Shown: positions 1 through 8,780, counted from the stretch's first letter. The stretch: DNA of 64,000 nt from Streptomyces justiciae (GCF_015163075.1 NZ_JADDXU010000006.1:1-64000), one strand, 5' to 3'. The notes: generated by a model not told the origin, from the sequence alone. Numbers and translations are program-made.

Positions 1-1
1 G

Positions 2-673
2 TCCTTGAGTTTCGAGACCCCGATGCTCTGGGCCACCGGCTTCCTCATCACCTTCACCTTCGGTGGTCTGACCGGTGTCATCCTGGCCTCGCCGCCGATG
101 GACTTCCACGTGTCCGACTCGTACTTCGTGGTGGCGCACTTCCACTACGTCGTCTTCGGCACCGTCGTCTTCGCGATGTTCTCCGGCTTCCACTTCTGGT
201 GGCCGAAGATGACCGGCAAGATGCTCGACGAGCGGCTCGGCAAGATCACGTTCTGGACGCTGTTCGTCGGCTTCCACGGCACGTTCCTCGTCCAGCACTG
301 GCTGGGCGCGGAGGGCATGCCGCGGCGTTACGCCGACTACCTCGCGGCCGACGGCTTCACCGCCCTGAACACGATCTCGACGATCAGCTCGTTCGTGCTC
401 GGCGCCTCGATCCTGCCGTTCCTCTACAACGTGTGGAAGACCGCCAAGTACGGCAAGCCGGTCGGCGTCGACGACCCGTGGGGCTACGGCCGTTCGCTCG
501 AGTGGGCGACGTCCTGCCCGCCGCCGCGGCACAACTTCCTCACCCTGCCCCGTATCCGCAGCGAATCCCCGGCGTTCGACCTGCACCACCCGGAGATCGC
601 CGCTCTCGACCAGCTCGAGAACGCGCCTCACGGTGAGAAGGCTCTCGCTGGTGGCAAGGAGGCCGGCAAGTGA
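2..673 (+). CDS. ctaD: Cytochrome c oxidase subunit I, 3' part (5' end outside window)
   Basis: Catalytic heme-copper subunit of the aa3-type cytochrome c oxidase, which reduces O2 and pumps protons in the membrane. Only the last ~223 residues are present; the frame is open at the window edge, so the apparent TTG at 5 is not a start. The VAHFHYV motif carries two adjacent-turn histidines that in this family ligate the two hemes. Further hydrophobic helices follow, then a polar C-terminal tail with PWGYGRSLEW. The stop overlaps the next gene's GTG (GTGA), so the two subunits are probably translationally coupled. Confidence 0.97.
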   Translation, partial: SLSFETPMLWATGFLITFTFGGLTGVILASPPMDFHVSDSYFVVAHFHYVVFGTVVFAMFSGFHFWWPKMTGKMLDERLGKITFWTLFVGFHGTFLVQHWLGAEGMPRRYADYLAADGFTALNTISTISSFVLGASILPFLYNVWKTAKYGKPVGVDDPWGYGRSLEWATSCPPPRHNFLTLPRIRSESPAFDLHHPEIAALDQLENAPHGEKALAGGKEAGK

Positions 674-1068
674 AGATCCAGGGCAAGATGTTCATGTGGC
701 TGAGCGTCTTCGTCCTCGCCATGGCGGTCGTCTATGGCGTGTGGTCGAAGGAGCCGGCCGGTACCACGGCCCTCTTCCTGGCCTTCGGCCTGTGCATCAT
801 GGTCGGCTTCTACCTGGGCTTCACGGCCCGGCGGGTCGACGCGGGCGCGCAGGACAACAAGGAGGCGGACGTCGCGGACGACGCCGGCGAGGTCGGGTTC
901 TTCAGCCCGCACAGCTGGCAGCCGCTGTCCCTGGCGATCGGTGGCGCGCTCGCCTTCCTGTCGATCGCGATCGGCTGGTGGCTGATGTACTTCTCGGCGC
1001 CGCTGATCCTGGTCGGCCTGTGGGGCTGGGTCTTCGAGTACTACCGCGGTGAGAACCGCACCCAGTAG
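670..1068 (+). CDS. ctaF: Cytochrome c oxidase subunit IV (actinobacterial type)
   Basis: Small accessory subunit of the actinobacterial aa3 oxidase, 132 aa. The GTG start overlaps the ctaD stop. Two hydrophobic hairpin-like segments near the N-terminus (about residues 5-50) and two more around residues 85-125 fit the four-helix subunit IV family. A short acidic linker (about residues 60-75) separates them. A strong hairpin terminator follows at 1088-1129, so ctaD-ctaF appears to end a transcript. Confidence 0.92.
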   Translation: MKIQGKMFMWLSVFVLAMAVVYGVWSKEPAGTTALFLAFGLCIMVGFYLGFTARRVDAGAQDNKEADVADDAGEVGFFSPHSWQPLSLAIGGALAFLSIAIGWWLMYFSAPLILVGLWGWVFEYYRGENRTQ

Positions 1069-1087
1069 CACGGCCTGAGCTCAACGA

Positions 1088-1129
1088 GAGCCCGGACACT
1101 CCGTCAGGAGCGTCCGGGCTCCCGCTTTT
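1088..1129 (+). terminator. Rho-independent terminator after ctaF
   Basis: A 15-bp stem with one mismatch (GAGCCCGGAC-A-CTCC pairing with GGAG-C-GTCCGGGCTC) encloses the loop GTCA and is followed by CTTTT. It lies 20 nt after the ctaF stop. Confidence 0.85.
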
Positions 1130-1222
1130 GCAGCAGTTTCGATGGCCGGATGCAGCAGCGTCCGTCCCTCGTACGAGTTACCCGCCGCGCCGTGGCTGAC
1201 GAACGTTCCTAGCGTGAAGTAC

Positions 1223-2485
1223 ATGAGCCACACTCCGCGCACGCGCACCGTCCTCTCCTGCACCCTGCTGGTGCTCGCCCTCACCGCGGGCGCCACCGCC
1301 TGCAGCAGCGACGGCAACCCGCTGTCGGCGGCGCCGTACGACGCGGCCGACCAGATTTCCTTCAACGGCCCCTCCGGCGACGGCAAGAAGGCCGACCCGG
1401 ACAAGCCGCTGGAGGTCACCGCCGAGGACGACGACGGGCGCATCACCGACGTCACGGCCATGGACGCCACGGGACGCCATGTGGCGGGCGAACTCTCCGC
1501 CGACGGCACCCGGTGGCACAGCACCACCCCGCTGGCCGCCAGCGCCCACTACACGGTCCGCGTGAGCACCGAGGACGAGGACGGGGCGCCCGGCCGCCGG
1601 GTCCTCGCCTTCGACACCGGCAAGCCCACCACCAAGAAGCGCCTGAAGGTCACCTTCGGCCCCAAGGCGGGCAAGTACGGCGTCGGCCAGCCCATCACGG
1701 CCGAACTGAACAAGCCCGTCAAGGACAAGGCGCAGCGGGCCATCGTCGAGCGCGCCCTCAAGGTCGACTCGATGCCCGCCACAGAGGGCGCCTGGTACTG
1801 GGTGGACGACAAGGAACTCCACTACCGCCCCAAGGAGTACTGGCCCGCCCACGCCACGATCCAGGTGCGCAGCAACCTGGACGGAGTGAAGATCAGCGAC
1901 CGCTTGTGGGGCGGTCGGACGAAGCCCCTCAAGCTGACCACTGGGGACCGCATCATCGCGGTGACGGACGCCTCGTCACACAACATGACGGTCTACAAGA
2001 ACGGCGAGGTCATCAAGGAGCTCCCGGTCACCACCGGCAAGCCCGGCTTCGAGACCCGCAACGGCGTCAAGGTCGTACTCGGCAAGGAGTACTTCGTACG
2101 GATGCGCGGCACCAGCATCGGCATCGCCGAGGGCTCGTCGGAGTCGTACGACCTGCCGGTCTACTACGCGACCCGGGTCACCTGGAGCGGCGAGTACGTG
2201 CACGCCGCCCCCTGGTCCGTCGGCTCCCAGGGCTACGAGAACGTCAGCCACGGCTGCACCGGCATGAGCACCGGCAACGCCGAGTGGTTCTTCGACACCG
2301 TCCACGAAGGCGACGTGGTGAAGGTCGTCAACTCGTACGGCGACACCATGGAGACCTTCGGCAACGGCTTCGGCGACTGGAACCTCAAGTGGAACAAGTG
2401 GCGCAAGGGCAGCGCCCTGACCGCCGGCACCCCTGAGGCCCCCAGCGCCGAGCAGCGGGCTCGACTGCGGCCGGAGAGCGTCTAG
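1223..2485 (+). CDS. L,D-transpeptidase lipoprotein (YkuD domain with Ig-like region)
   Basis: Probable cell-wall enzyme forming 3-3 peptidoglycan cross-links. The 420-aa product starts with a lipoprotein signal ending ...GATAC, with the likely lipidated Cys near residue 22. A beta-rich region resembling the Ig-like domains of actinobacterial Ldts occupies about residues 40-250. The YkuD catalytic domain carries His327 (YVHAAPW) and the SHGC motif with His343 and Cys345. The motif reads SHGCTGMS, with S where many relatives have N. The ATG at 1223 is preferred because the signal peptide begins there; a GTG lies 9 nt upstream. It sits between ctaF and a convergent receiver-like gene and has no obvious respiratory role. 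Confidence 0.9.
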   Translation: MSHTPRTRTVLSCTLLVLALTAGATACSSDGNPLSAAPYDAADQISFNGPSGDGKKADPDKPLEVTAEDDDGRITDVTAMDATGRHVAGELSADGTRWHSTTPLAASAHYTVRVSTEDEDGAPGRRVLAFDTGKPTTKKRLKVTFGPKAGKYGVGQPITAELNKPVKDKAQRAIVERALKVDSMPATEGAWYWVDDKELHYRPKEYWPAHATIQVRSNLDGVKISDRLWGGRTKPLKLTTGDRIIAVTDASSHNMTVYKNGEVIKELPVTTGKPGFETRNGVKVVLGKEYFVRMRGTSIGIAEGSSESYDLPVYYATRVTWSGEYVHAAPWSVGSQGYENVSHGCTGMSTGNAEWFFDTVHEGDVVKVVNSYGDTMETFGNGFGDWNLKWNKWRKGSALTAGTPEAPSAEQRARLRPESV

Positions 2486-2493
2486 AGGCCGCC

Positions 2494-2895
2494 TCAGGCG
2501 CTCAGGGCCCGCTTCTGGCGCAGCAGGGAGGCCAGCGCCGACGCGAACTCCACCGGGTCCACCGGGTGCGTCACAGCGCCCTCCGCGCGGCTCCAGGTGG
2601 CCAGCCAGGCGTCCTGCGGGCGGCCGATCAGCAGCAGCACCGGCGGGGAGTTGAAGACCTCGTCCTTGATCTGCCGGCACAGCCCCATGCCGCCCATCGG
2701 CACGGCCTCGCCGTCCAGCACACAGACGTCGATCCCGCCCCGGTCCAGCTCCTTGAGCACCGCCGCAGGCGTGGCGCACTCCACGAACTCGACCACCGGG
2801 ACGTCCGGAGCCGGCCGCCGGCCGGTCGCGAGCCGTACCTGCTCGCGGGTGTTGGCGTCGTCGCTGTAGACCAGCACCGTGGCGGTCGCCTGCAT
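2494..2895 (-). CDS. Stand-alone response-regulator receiver-like protein
   Basis: A 133-aa single-domain protein with the CheY-like alternation of strands and helices and no output domain. The acidic pocket is present (Asp12/Asp13) and Asp61 in CVLDGEA occupies the phosphorylation position. The usual conserved Lys of the K-P motif is replaced by His (THPVDP), so phosphotransfer chemistry may be altered or lost. The ATG has a strong GGAGGA site. It is divergent from ctaE and convergent with the L,D-transpeptidase, only 8 nt from that gene's stop. No partner kinase is adjacent; the target is unknown. Confidence 0.75.
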   Translation of the reverse strand: MQATATVLVYSDDANTREQVRLATGRRPAPDVPVVEFVECATPAAVLKELDRGGIDVCVLDGEAVPMGGMGLCRQIKDEVFNSPPVLLLIGRPQDAWLATWSRAEGAVTHPVDPVEFASALASLLRQKRALSA

Positions 2896-3062
2896 GCTTC
2901 CTCCGTGACATCAGCGTCGTACGGACAGAACAGTTGCCGCGGATGCTACTCCCTTGAACAGCCCGTCAACACCCGCTGGAACACCCCTGCGATGGGCCAT
3001 CCGGGCAGTACACACGGTACGAACACTCCGAACGGCACCCCCCGGAGTGAGGGCGGGATAAG

Positions 3063-3083
3063 CGACCGACATAATGTCGGTCG
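3063..3083. promoter_or_regulatory. Perfect palindrome spanning the ctaE start codon
   Basis: CGACCGACAT-A-ATGTCGGTCG is a perfect 10-bp inverted repeat with one central base. The ctaE ATG is at 3074, inside the right arm. It could be a DNA operator or an RNA hairpin masking the start codon. No binding protein can be named from sequence. Confidence 0.6.
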
Positions 3084-3694
3084 TGGCGACAGCAACGACA
3101 GTAGAAACCGGGCACGCGCACCCGTCGGTCAATCGGCCGAACCTCACCAGCGTCGGAACCATCATCTGGCTGAGTTCCGAGCTGATGTTCTTCGCGGCCC
3201 TCTTCGCGATGTACTTCACCCTGCGATCGGTGACGGGTCCTGATCACTGGAAGGAAATGGCCGAGAGCCTGAACTTCCCGTTCTCGGCCACCAACACCAC
3301 GATCCTGGTGCTCTCCTCCCTCACCTGCCAGCTCGGCGTGTTCGCCGCCGAGCGCGGTGACGTGAAGAAGCTCCGGGGCTGGTTCATCGTCACCTTCATC
3401 ATGGGTGCGATCTTCATCGGCGGTCAGGTCTTCGAGTACACCGAGCTGGTCAAGAAGGACGGGCTCTCGCTCTCCTCCGACCCGTACGGCTCGGTCTTCT
3501 ACCTGACCACCGGCTTCCACGGCCTGCACGTGACGGGCGGTCTCATCGCCTTCCTGCTGGTCCTCGGCCGCACCTACGCGGCGAAGAGGTTCACTCACGA
3601 GCAGGCGACGGCCGCCATCGTCGTGTCCTACTACTGGCACTTCGTCGATGTCGTCTGGATCGGCCTCTTCGCCACGATCTACATGATCAAGTAG
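3074..3694 (+). CDS. ctaE: Cytochrome c oxidase subunit III
   Basis: Membrane subunit of aa3 oxidase, 206 aa, with five hydrophobic helices (actinobacterial short form). The ELMFFAALFAMYF segment and the C-terminal YYWHFVDVVWIGLF are typical of subunit III. It heads the ctaE-qcrC-qcrA-qcrB cluster encoding parts of the actinobacterial bc1-aa3 supercomplex; qcrC starts 82 nt downstream. The ATG at 3074 lies within a perfect palindrome and lacks a strong Shine-Dalgarno. A GTG at 3083 is an alternative. Confidence 0.96.
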   Translation: MSVVATATTVETGHAHPSVNRPNLTSVGTIIWLSSELMFFAALFAMYFTLRSVTGPDHWKEMAESLNFPFSATNTTILVLSSLTCQLGVFAAERGDVKKLRGWFIVTFIMGAIFIGGQVFEYTELVKKDGLSLSSDPYGSVFYLTTGFHGLHVTGGLIAFLLVLGRTYAAKRFTHEQATAAIVVSYYWHFVDVVWIGLFATIYMIK

Positions 3695-3776
3695 TCGGGG
3701 CCCGTTCCCGAGCGCCTCCACGAGAAGCGCACTTCCAGAAGCATCGACGCAGAAGATCCTGACACCGGGGTAATCC

Positions 3777-4586
3777 GTGAAAAAGCTCTCCGCACGACGA
3801 CGCCATCCGCTGGCGGCGCTCGTCGTCCTACTCCTCGCGCTGGCGGCCACTGGGGGGCTGTACGCCGCGTTCGCGCCCGCGGACAAGGCGCAGGCCGATG
3901 AAACCGCCCAGTCCCTCACCATCGAGGAGGGCAAGAAGCTCTACGCCGTGGGCTGCGCCAGCTGCCACGGCACCGGTGCTCAGGGCACCACCGACGGGCC
4001 CAGCCTCGTGGGTGTCGGCGCCGCGGCCGTGGACTTCCAGGTCGGCACCGGCCGTATGCCGGCCCAGCAGCCGGGCGCACAGGTCCCGCGCAAGAAGGTC
4101 ATCTACACGCAGGCCGAGATCGACCAGCTCGCCGCGTACATCTCCTCCCTGGGCGCCGGTCCGGCCGTCCCGACGAAGAACCAGTACAGCCCGGAGGGCG
4201 CGGACATCGCCAAGGGTGGCGAGCTGTTCCGCACCAACTGCGCGCAGTGCCACAACTTCACCGGCAAGGGCGGTGCGCTGACGCACGGCAAGTTCGCGCC
4301 GAGCCTCGAGGGTGTCGACCCGAAGCACATCTACGAGGCCATGCAGACCGGCCCGCAGAACATGCCGTCGTTCCCCGACACCACGCTGTCGGAGCAGAAC
4401 AAGAAGGACATCATCGCGTACCTCGACGCGGTCAACGGTGACGACACCGAGAGCCCCGGTGGCCTCGAGCTGGGCGGCCTCGGTCCGGTCAGCGAGGGTC
4501 TCTTCGCGTGGGTGTTCGGACTCGGTGGCCTGATCGCGATCGCCGTCTGGCTCGCCGCTCGGACCGCAAAGGCCAAGAAGTCATGA
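3777..4586 (+). CDS. qcrC: Cytochrome bc1 complex diheme cytochrome c subunit
   Basis: Diheme c-type cytochrome that carries electrons from the bc1 complex to the aa3 oxidase, replacing soluble cytochrome c in Actinobacteria. The 269-aa product has an N-terminal membrane anchor/signal (about residues 11-33), two heme c motifs (CASCH at residues 60-64, CAQCH at 155-159) and a C-terminal helix (about 243-262). Met residues in TGRMPAQQ and QNMPSFPD are candidate axial ligands. The GTG start is at 3777 and the stop overlaps qcrA as ATGA. Confidence 0.97.
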   Translation: MKKLSARRRHPLAALVVLLLALAATGGLYAAFAPADKAQADETAQSLTIEEGKKLYAVGCASCHGTGAQGTTDGPSLVGVGAAAVDFQVGTGRMPAQQPGAQVPRKKVIYTQAEIDQLAAYISSLGAGPAVPTKNQYSPEGADIAKGGELFRTNCAQCHNFTGKGGALTHGKFAPSLEGVDPKHIYEAMQTGPQNMPSFPDTTLSEQNKKDIIAYLDAVNGDDTESPGGLELGGLGPVSEGLFAWVFGLGGLIAIAVWLAARTAKAKKS

Positions 4587-5638
4587 GTAGCCAAGACATT
4601 CCAGAAGAGAACCTGCCCGCAGAGCAGGACGCCCACGGCGCGGTAGGCGTCGCGGACGACAAGGACCCCTTCGCCGACCCCGGCCTGCCGCCGCACGAGC
4701 ACCGGGTCCAGGACATCGACGAGCGGGCCGCCAAGCGGTCCGAGCGTGTGGTGGCCATGCTGTTCACGCTGTCGATGCTGGCCACGATCGGCTTCATCGC
4801 GGCGTACGTCGGCGTCCCGCACGACAAGGCGATCTACGTCTTCCCGATCGGGCACATCAACGCGCTGAACTTCTCGCTCGGCCTGACCCTCGGCGTCGCC
4901 CTCTTCTCGATCGGCGCGGGCGCGGTCCACTGGGCCCGCACCCTGATGTCCGACGTGGAGATGGTCGACGAGCGTCACCCGATCGAGGCGCCTCCCGAGG
5001 TCCGCGCGAAGGTCATGGACGACTGGAAGCAGGGCGCCAAGGAGTCCGTGATCGGCCGTCGCAAGCTGATCCGCAACACCATGCTCGGCGCGCTCACCCT
5101 GGTGCCGCTCGCCGGTGTCGTGCTGCTGCGCGACCTCGGCCCGCTGCCCGGCACCAAGCTGCGTCACACCATGTGGCGCAAGGGCCTCCAGCTCGTCAAC
5201 ATGAACACGAACGAGCCGCTGCGTCCCGAGGACGTCGCGGTCGGTTCGCTCACCTTCGCCAAGCCCGAGGGCCTGGAGGAGCACGACGAGGAGTTCCAGA
5301 CCGAGATCGCCAAGGCCGCCTTGATGATCGTCCGGATCCAGCCGGACAACATCAAGGACAAGCGCGAGCTCGAGTGGTCGCACGAAGGCATCGTGGCGTA
5401 CTCGAAGATCTGCACCCACGTCGGTTGCCCGATCTCCCTGTACGAGCAGCAGACGCACCACGTGCTGTGCCCGTGCCACCAGTCCACCTTCGACCTCTCC
5501 GACGGTGCCCGGGTGATCTTCGGCCCCGCTGGTCACGCCCTGCCGCAGCTGCGCATCGGTGTGAACGAGGAGGGTTACCTCGAGGCGCTCGGCGACTTCG
5601 AGGAGCCCGTCGGTCCTGCATTCTGGGAGCGCGGATGA
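4583..5638 (+). CDS. qcrA: Cytochrome bc1 complex Rieske iron-sulfur subunit
   Basis: Rieske [2Fe-2S] protein of the bc1 complex, 351 aa. Three hydrophobic helices lie in the first ~190 residues, as in actinobacterial QcrA. The Rieske domain follows with C277-T-H279 and C296-P-C298-H299. C277/H279 and C296/H299 are the expected cluster ligands, and C282/C298 the expected disulfide. The ATG at 4583 overlaps the qcrC stop and the stop overlaps the qcrB start, so qcrC-A-B are tightly coupled. Confidence 0.97.
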   Translation: MSSQDIPEENLPAEQDAHGAVGVADDKDPFADPGLPPHEHRVQDIDERAAKRSERVVAMLFTLSMLATIGFIAAYVGVPHDKAIYVFPIGHINALNFSLGLTLGVALFSIGAGAVHWARTLMSDVEMVDERHPIEAPPEVRAKVMDDWKQGAKESVIGRRKLIRNTMLGALTLVPLAGVVLLRDLGPLPGTKLRHTMWRKGLQLVNMNTNEPLRPEDVAVGSLTFAKPEGLEEHDEEFQTEIAKAALMIVRIQPDNIKDKRELEWSHEGIVAYSKICTHVGCPISLYEQQTHHVLCPCHQSTFDLSDGARVIFGPAGHALPQLRIGVNEEGYLEALGDFEEPVGPAFWERG

Positions 5639-7275
5639 GCACCACAACTGAGACCACAGAGTCCCGCGCTCGCGGGAAGGCCCCGGCCGGCGAGAAGCTC
5701 GCCGACTGGGCTGACGGCCGGCTCGGGATCTACTCCCTGGCCAAGGCCAACCTGCGCAAGATCTTCCCCGACCACTGGTCGTTCATGCTGGGTGAGATCT
5801 GCCTCTACAGCTTCATCATCATCATCCTCACGGGTGTGTACCTGACGCTGTTCTTCCACCCGTCGATGAACGAGGTGGAGTACCACGGCAGCTACGTCCC
5901 GCTGCAGGGACAGCTGATGTCCGAGGCGTTCAACTCGACCATGCACATCTCCTTCGATGTGCGCGGTGGTCTGCTGATCCGGCAGATCCACCACTGGGCG
6001 GCGCTGATCTTCCTCGCCGGCATGTTCGTGCACATGATGCGCGTGTTCTTCACCGGTGCGTTCCGCAAGCCGCGTGAGGTCAACTGGCTGTTCGGCTTCC
6101 TGCTGTTCGTCCTGGGCATGTTCACCGGCTTCACCGGTTACTCGCTCCCGGACGACCTGCTCTCCGGCACCGGTGTCCGCTTCATGGAGGGCGCGATCCT
6201 GTCCGTGCCGATCGTCGGCACGTACCTGTCGTTCTTCCTGTTCGGCGGCGAGTTCCCGGGCGGCGACTTCGTGGCCCGCTTCTACTCGATCCACGTCCTG
6301 CTGCTGCCGGGCATCATGCTCGGCCTCGTGGTGGCCCACCTGATCCTGGTGTTCGTCCACAAGCACACGCAGTACGCGGGCCCCGGCAAGAACAACAACA
6401 ACGTCGTCGGCATGCCGCTGTTCCCGGTGTACACCGCCAAGGCCGGAGGCTTCTTCTTCCTGGTCTTCGGTGTCATCGCGGCCATCGCGGCCATCGCCTC
6501 GATCAACCCGATCTGGTCGATGGGCCCGTACCGTCCGGACCAGGTGTCCACGGGCGCCCAGCCCGACTGGTACATGGGCTTCTCCGAGGGCCTGATCCGT
6601 GTCATGCCGGGCTGGGAGATCAACTTCTGGGGCCACACGCTCGTCCTGGGCGTGTTCATCCCGCTGGTGATCTTCCCGCTGGTCCTCGTCGCGATCGCGG
6701 TCTACCCGTTCATCGAGGCCTGGGTCACCGGCGACCGCCGCGAGCACCACATCCTGGACCGCCCGCGCAACGCCCCGACCCGCACGGCGTTCGGCGTCGC
6801 GTGGATCACCTGGTACATGGTGCTGCTCGTCGGTGGTGGAAACGACCTGTGGGCCACGCACTTCCACCTGTCGATCAACTCGATCACCTGGTTCGTCCGT
6901 GTGGCGTTCTTCGTCGCGCCGGTGCTCGCGTTCATCGTCACCAAGCGGATCTGCCTCGGCCTCCAGCGCCGCGACAAGGACAAGGTGCTGCACGGCCGCG
7001 AGTCCGGCATCATCAAGCGCCTGCCGCACGGTGAGTTCATCGAGGTGCACGAGCCGCTCAGCCAGGACGCGCTGCACACGCTCACCGCGCACGAGCAGTA
7101 CAAGCCGGCCGAGATCGGCCCGACGGTCGACGACAACGGCGTCGAGCGCAAGGTGAAGGGCTCCGAGAAGCTGCGCGCCAAGCTCAGCGAGGCGTACTTC
7201 GGCGAGGAGTCGCAGATCGCCAAGCCCACCGTCGAGGAGTACAAGGAGATCACGAGCGGCCACGGCCACCACTGA
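5635..7275 (+). CDS. qcrB: Cytochrome bc1 complex cytochrome b subunit
   Basis: Diheme cytochrome b carrying the quinol oxidation and reduction sites, 546 aa. It has multiple transmembrane helices with heme-ligand histidines (HHWAALIF, and IHVLLLPG/VVAHLILVFVHKH). The long polar C-terminal extension is typical of actinobacterial QcrB and ends in a His-rich tail. The ATG at 5635 overlaps the qcrA stop. A very strong terminator follows, closing the respiratory operon. Confidence 0.97.
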   Translation: MSTTTETTESRARGKAPAGEKLADWADGRLGIYSLAKANLRKIFPDHWSFMLGEICLYSFIIIILTGVYLTLFFHPSMNEVEYHGSYVPLQGQLMSEAFNSTMHISFDVRGGLLIRQIHHWAALIFLAGMFVHMMRVFFTGAFRKPREVNWLFGFLLFVLGMFTGFTGYSLPDDLLSGTGVRFMEGAILSVPIVGTYLSFFLFGGEFPGGDFVARFYSIHVLLLPGIMLGLVVAHLILVFVHKHTQYAGPGKNNNNVVGMPLFPVYTAKAGGFFFLVFGVIAAIAAIASINPIWSMGPYRPDQVSTGAQPDWYMGFSEGLIRVMPGWEINFWGHTLVLGVFIPLVIFPLVLVAIAVYPFIEAWVTGDRREHHILDRPRNAPTRTAFGVAWITWYMVLLVGGGNDLWATHFHLSINSITWFVRVAFFVAPVLAFIVTKRICLGLQRRDKDKVLHGRESGIIKRLPHGEFIEVHEPLSQDALHTLTAHEQYKPAEIGPTVDDNGVERKVKGSEKLRAKLSEAYFGEESQIAKPTVEEYKEITSGHGHH

Positions 7276-7300
7276 TCGCTGCGCTCGCCACGCGCGCTGG

Positions 7301-7335
7301 AAGGGCCCCCGTCCGGTCTTCGGACGGGGGCCCTT
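7301..7335 (+). terminator. Strong hairpin terminator after qcrB
   Basis: Perfect 15-bp inverted repeat (AAGGGCCCCCGTCCG / CGGACGGGGGCCCTT) with a 5-nt loop, 25 nt after the qcrB stop. There is no long T run, as is common in Streptomyces. Confidence 0.85.
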
Positions 7336-7418
7336 CTCCGTGTCCTGGGCTGGATAGGGTGGGGTCGGACATCTGCTGAAGCAGGTCTTACGGTCTTTCG
7401 AAACCCAGGAGCGGCCTT

Positions 7419-8483
7419 ATGAGCGCTGTGACCCCCGCTGGAGGCGACACCGCGGCGGGCCGTTCCTGGCCCGAGGTGCTGAACGCCCTGCTGTACGGGC
7501 AGGACCAGAGCGCCGACGCCACCGCCTGGGCGATGGACAAGATCATGCGCGGTGAGGCGACCGACGCGCAGATCGCCGGGTTCGTGGTGGCCCTGCGCGC
7601 CAAGGGCGAGACGGTCGAGGAGATCACCGGCCTGGTCCAGGCGATGTACGAGCACGCCAACGTGATCGAGGTGTCCGGGCGGACCGTCGACATCGTCGGC
7701 ACCGGCGGCGACGGCGCGAAGACGGTGAACATCTCCACGATGTCCTCCCTCGTCGTGGCCGGCACCGGCGCGAAGGTCGTCAAGCACGGCAACCGGGCGG
7801 CCTCGTCGGCGTCGGGCTCCTCGGACGTCCTGGAAAAGCTGGGCGTCAACCTCGACCTCACCCCGCAGCGGGTGGCCGAGGTCGCCGAGGAGGCCGGCAT
7901 CACCTTCTGCTTCGCCATCAAGTTCCACCCGGCACTGCGTCACGCGGGCGCCGCCCGCGGCCAGTTGGGCATCCGTACGGTGTTCAACGCGCTGGGCCCG
8001 CTGACCAACCCGGCGAAGGTCAAGGCGCAGGCGGTGGGCGTCGCCGACCCGCTGATGGCGCCGATCGTCGCCGGGGTGTTCGCCGAGCGCGGCAATTCCT
8101 CCCTGGTCTTCCGCGGCGACGACGGCCTCGACGAGCTGACGACCACCGCCACCTCCCGGGTCTGGATCGTCCGCGACGGCAAGGTCACCGAGGAGGCCTT
8201 CGACCCCCGTGACGTCGGCATCGAACTGGTGCCGGTGGAGGCGCTGCGGGGCGGGGACCCGGCGTTCAACGCGGAGGTCGCCCGCCGGCTGCTCGACGGT
8301 GAGACGGGACCGGTCCGGGACGCGGTCCTGCTGAACTCGGCGGCCGCTCTGGTGGCCCTGGAGCCCGGCTCGGGGACGCTGGCGGAGCAGCTGCGGGCCG
8401 GCATGGACCAGGCCGCCGAGTCGATCGACTCGGGCGCCGCCAAGCAGACGCTGGACCGCTGGGTGGCGGCCAGCAACCGGTAG
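7419..8483 (+). CDS. trpD: Anthranilate phosphoribosyltransferase
   Basis: Second step of tryptophan synthesis: anthranilate plus PRPP to phosphoribosyl-anthranilate. The 354-aa product is normal for the family. The PRPP-binding GTGGDG is at residues 94-99, followed by KTVNIST; KHGNRAASS and the Asp-Glu metal motif (DDGLDE) are also present. The ATG at 7419 follows CAGGAGCGG. A TAGGGT -10-like box is at 7355-7360. It is monocistronic between terminators, away from trpEG at 43.5-45.4 kb. Confidence 0.96.
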   Translation: MSAVTPAGGDTAAGRSWPEVLNALLYGQDQSADATAWAMDKIMRGEATDAQIAGFVVALRAKGETVEEITGLVQAMYEHANVIEVSGRTVDIVGTGGDGAKTVNISTMSSLVVAGTGAKVVKHGNRAASSASGSSDVLEKLGVNLDLTPQRVAEVAEEAGITFCFAIKFHPALRHAGAARGQLGIRTVFNALGPLTNPAKVKAQAVGVADPLMAPIVAGVFAERGNSSLVFRGDDGLDELTTTATSRVWIVRDGKVTEEAFDPRDVGIELVPVEALRGGDPAFNAEVARRLLDGETGPVRDAVLLNSAAALVALEPGSGTLAEQLRAGMDQAAESIDSGAAKQTLDRWVAASNR

Positions 8484-8490
8484 TCGTACC

Positions 8491-8534
8491 GATCGTCGTC
8501 CCGCGATCCGGACACGGGTTGCGGGCCGACGATC
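8491..8534 (+). terminator. Probable terminator between trpD and the SAM-IV element
   Basis: GATCGTCGTCCCGC (8491-8504) pairs with GCGGGCCGACGATC (8521-8534) with a single mismatch across a 16-nt loop, directly after the trpD stop. No T run follows. Confidence 0.6.
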
Positions 8535-8554
8535 ACATCGCGTAGGTTCCTGTA

Positions 8555-8668
8555 CCAGGTCATGAGTGACAGTCATGAGGCCCCGGCCGACTGTCCGGCA
8601 ACCCTCCGTCCGTGGCGGGGTGCCCCGGGTGAAGACCAGGCCGTAGGCAGTGAGGTCTACGGCAAGCG
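8555..8668 (+). promoter_or_regulatory. SAM-IV riboswitch
   Basis: S-adenosylmethionine-sensing RNA of the actinobacterial SAM-IV class. The closing GGTC (8558-8561) pairs with GACC (8634-8637). The conserved CCGGCAACCCTCC core is at 8595-8607, followed by GGGGTGCCCCGGGTGA at 8617-8632. An extra 3' hairpin (CCGTAG 8641-8646 with CTACGG 8657-8662) fits the SAM-IV architecture. The assignment is by recall of the family consensus. It sits about 150 nt ahead of a cysteine-desulfurase-like gene, suggesting control of sulfur mobilisation. Confidence 0.85.
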
Positions 8669-8780
8669 CGGGCCCCTCTCGAAACCAGGGGTCCTGGTCG
8701 TTCGAGGGAGTCTTCCGTGAGCAAGCGAATGCGATAGGGCCGCCGAGCCCCGCCTCCGCGCACCCCTTTTCTCTTCTTCT

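Noticed and set aside
5575..7272. Long antisense frame opposite qcrB
   Set aside because: Shadow of a GC-rich coding strand; the composition (Val/Asp/Arg/Glu runs) is not protein-like, and qcrB is unambiguous.
8717..8737. Six-residue micro-ORF (GTG...TAG) with GGGAG after the SAM-IV element
   Set aside because: It contains one internal Met codon and could be a leader peptide, but it is too short to distinguish from chance without conservation data.
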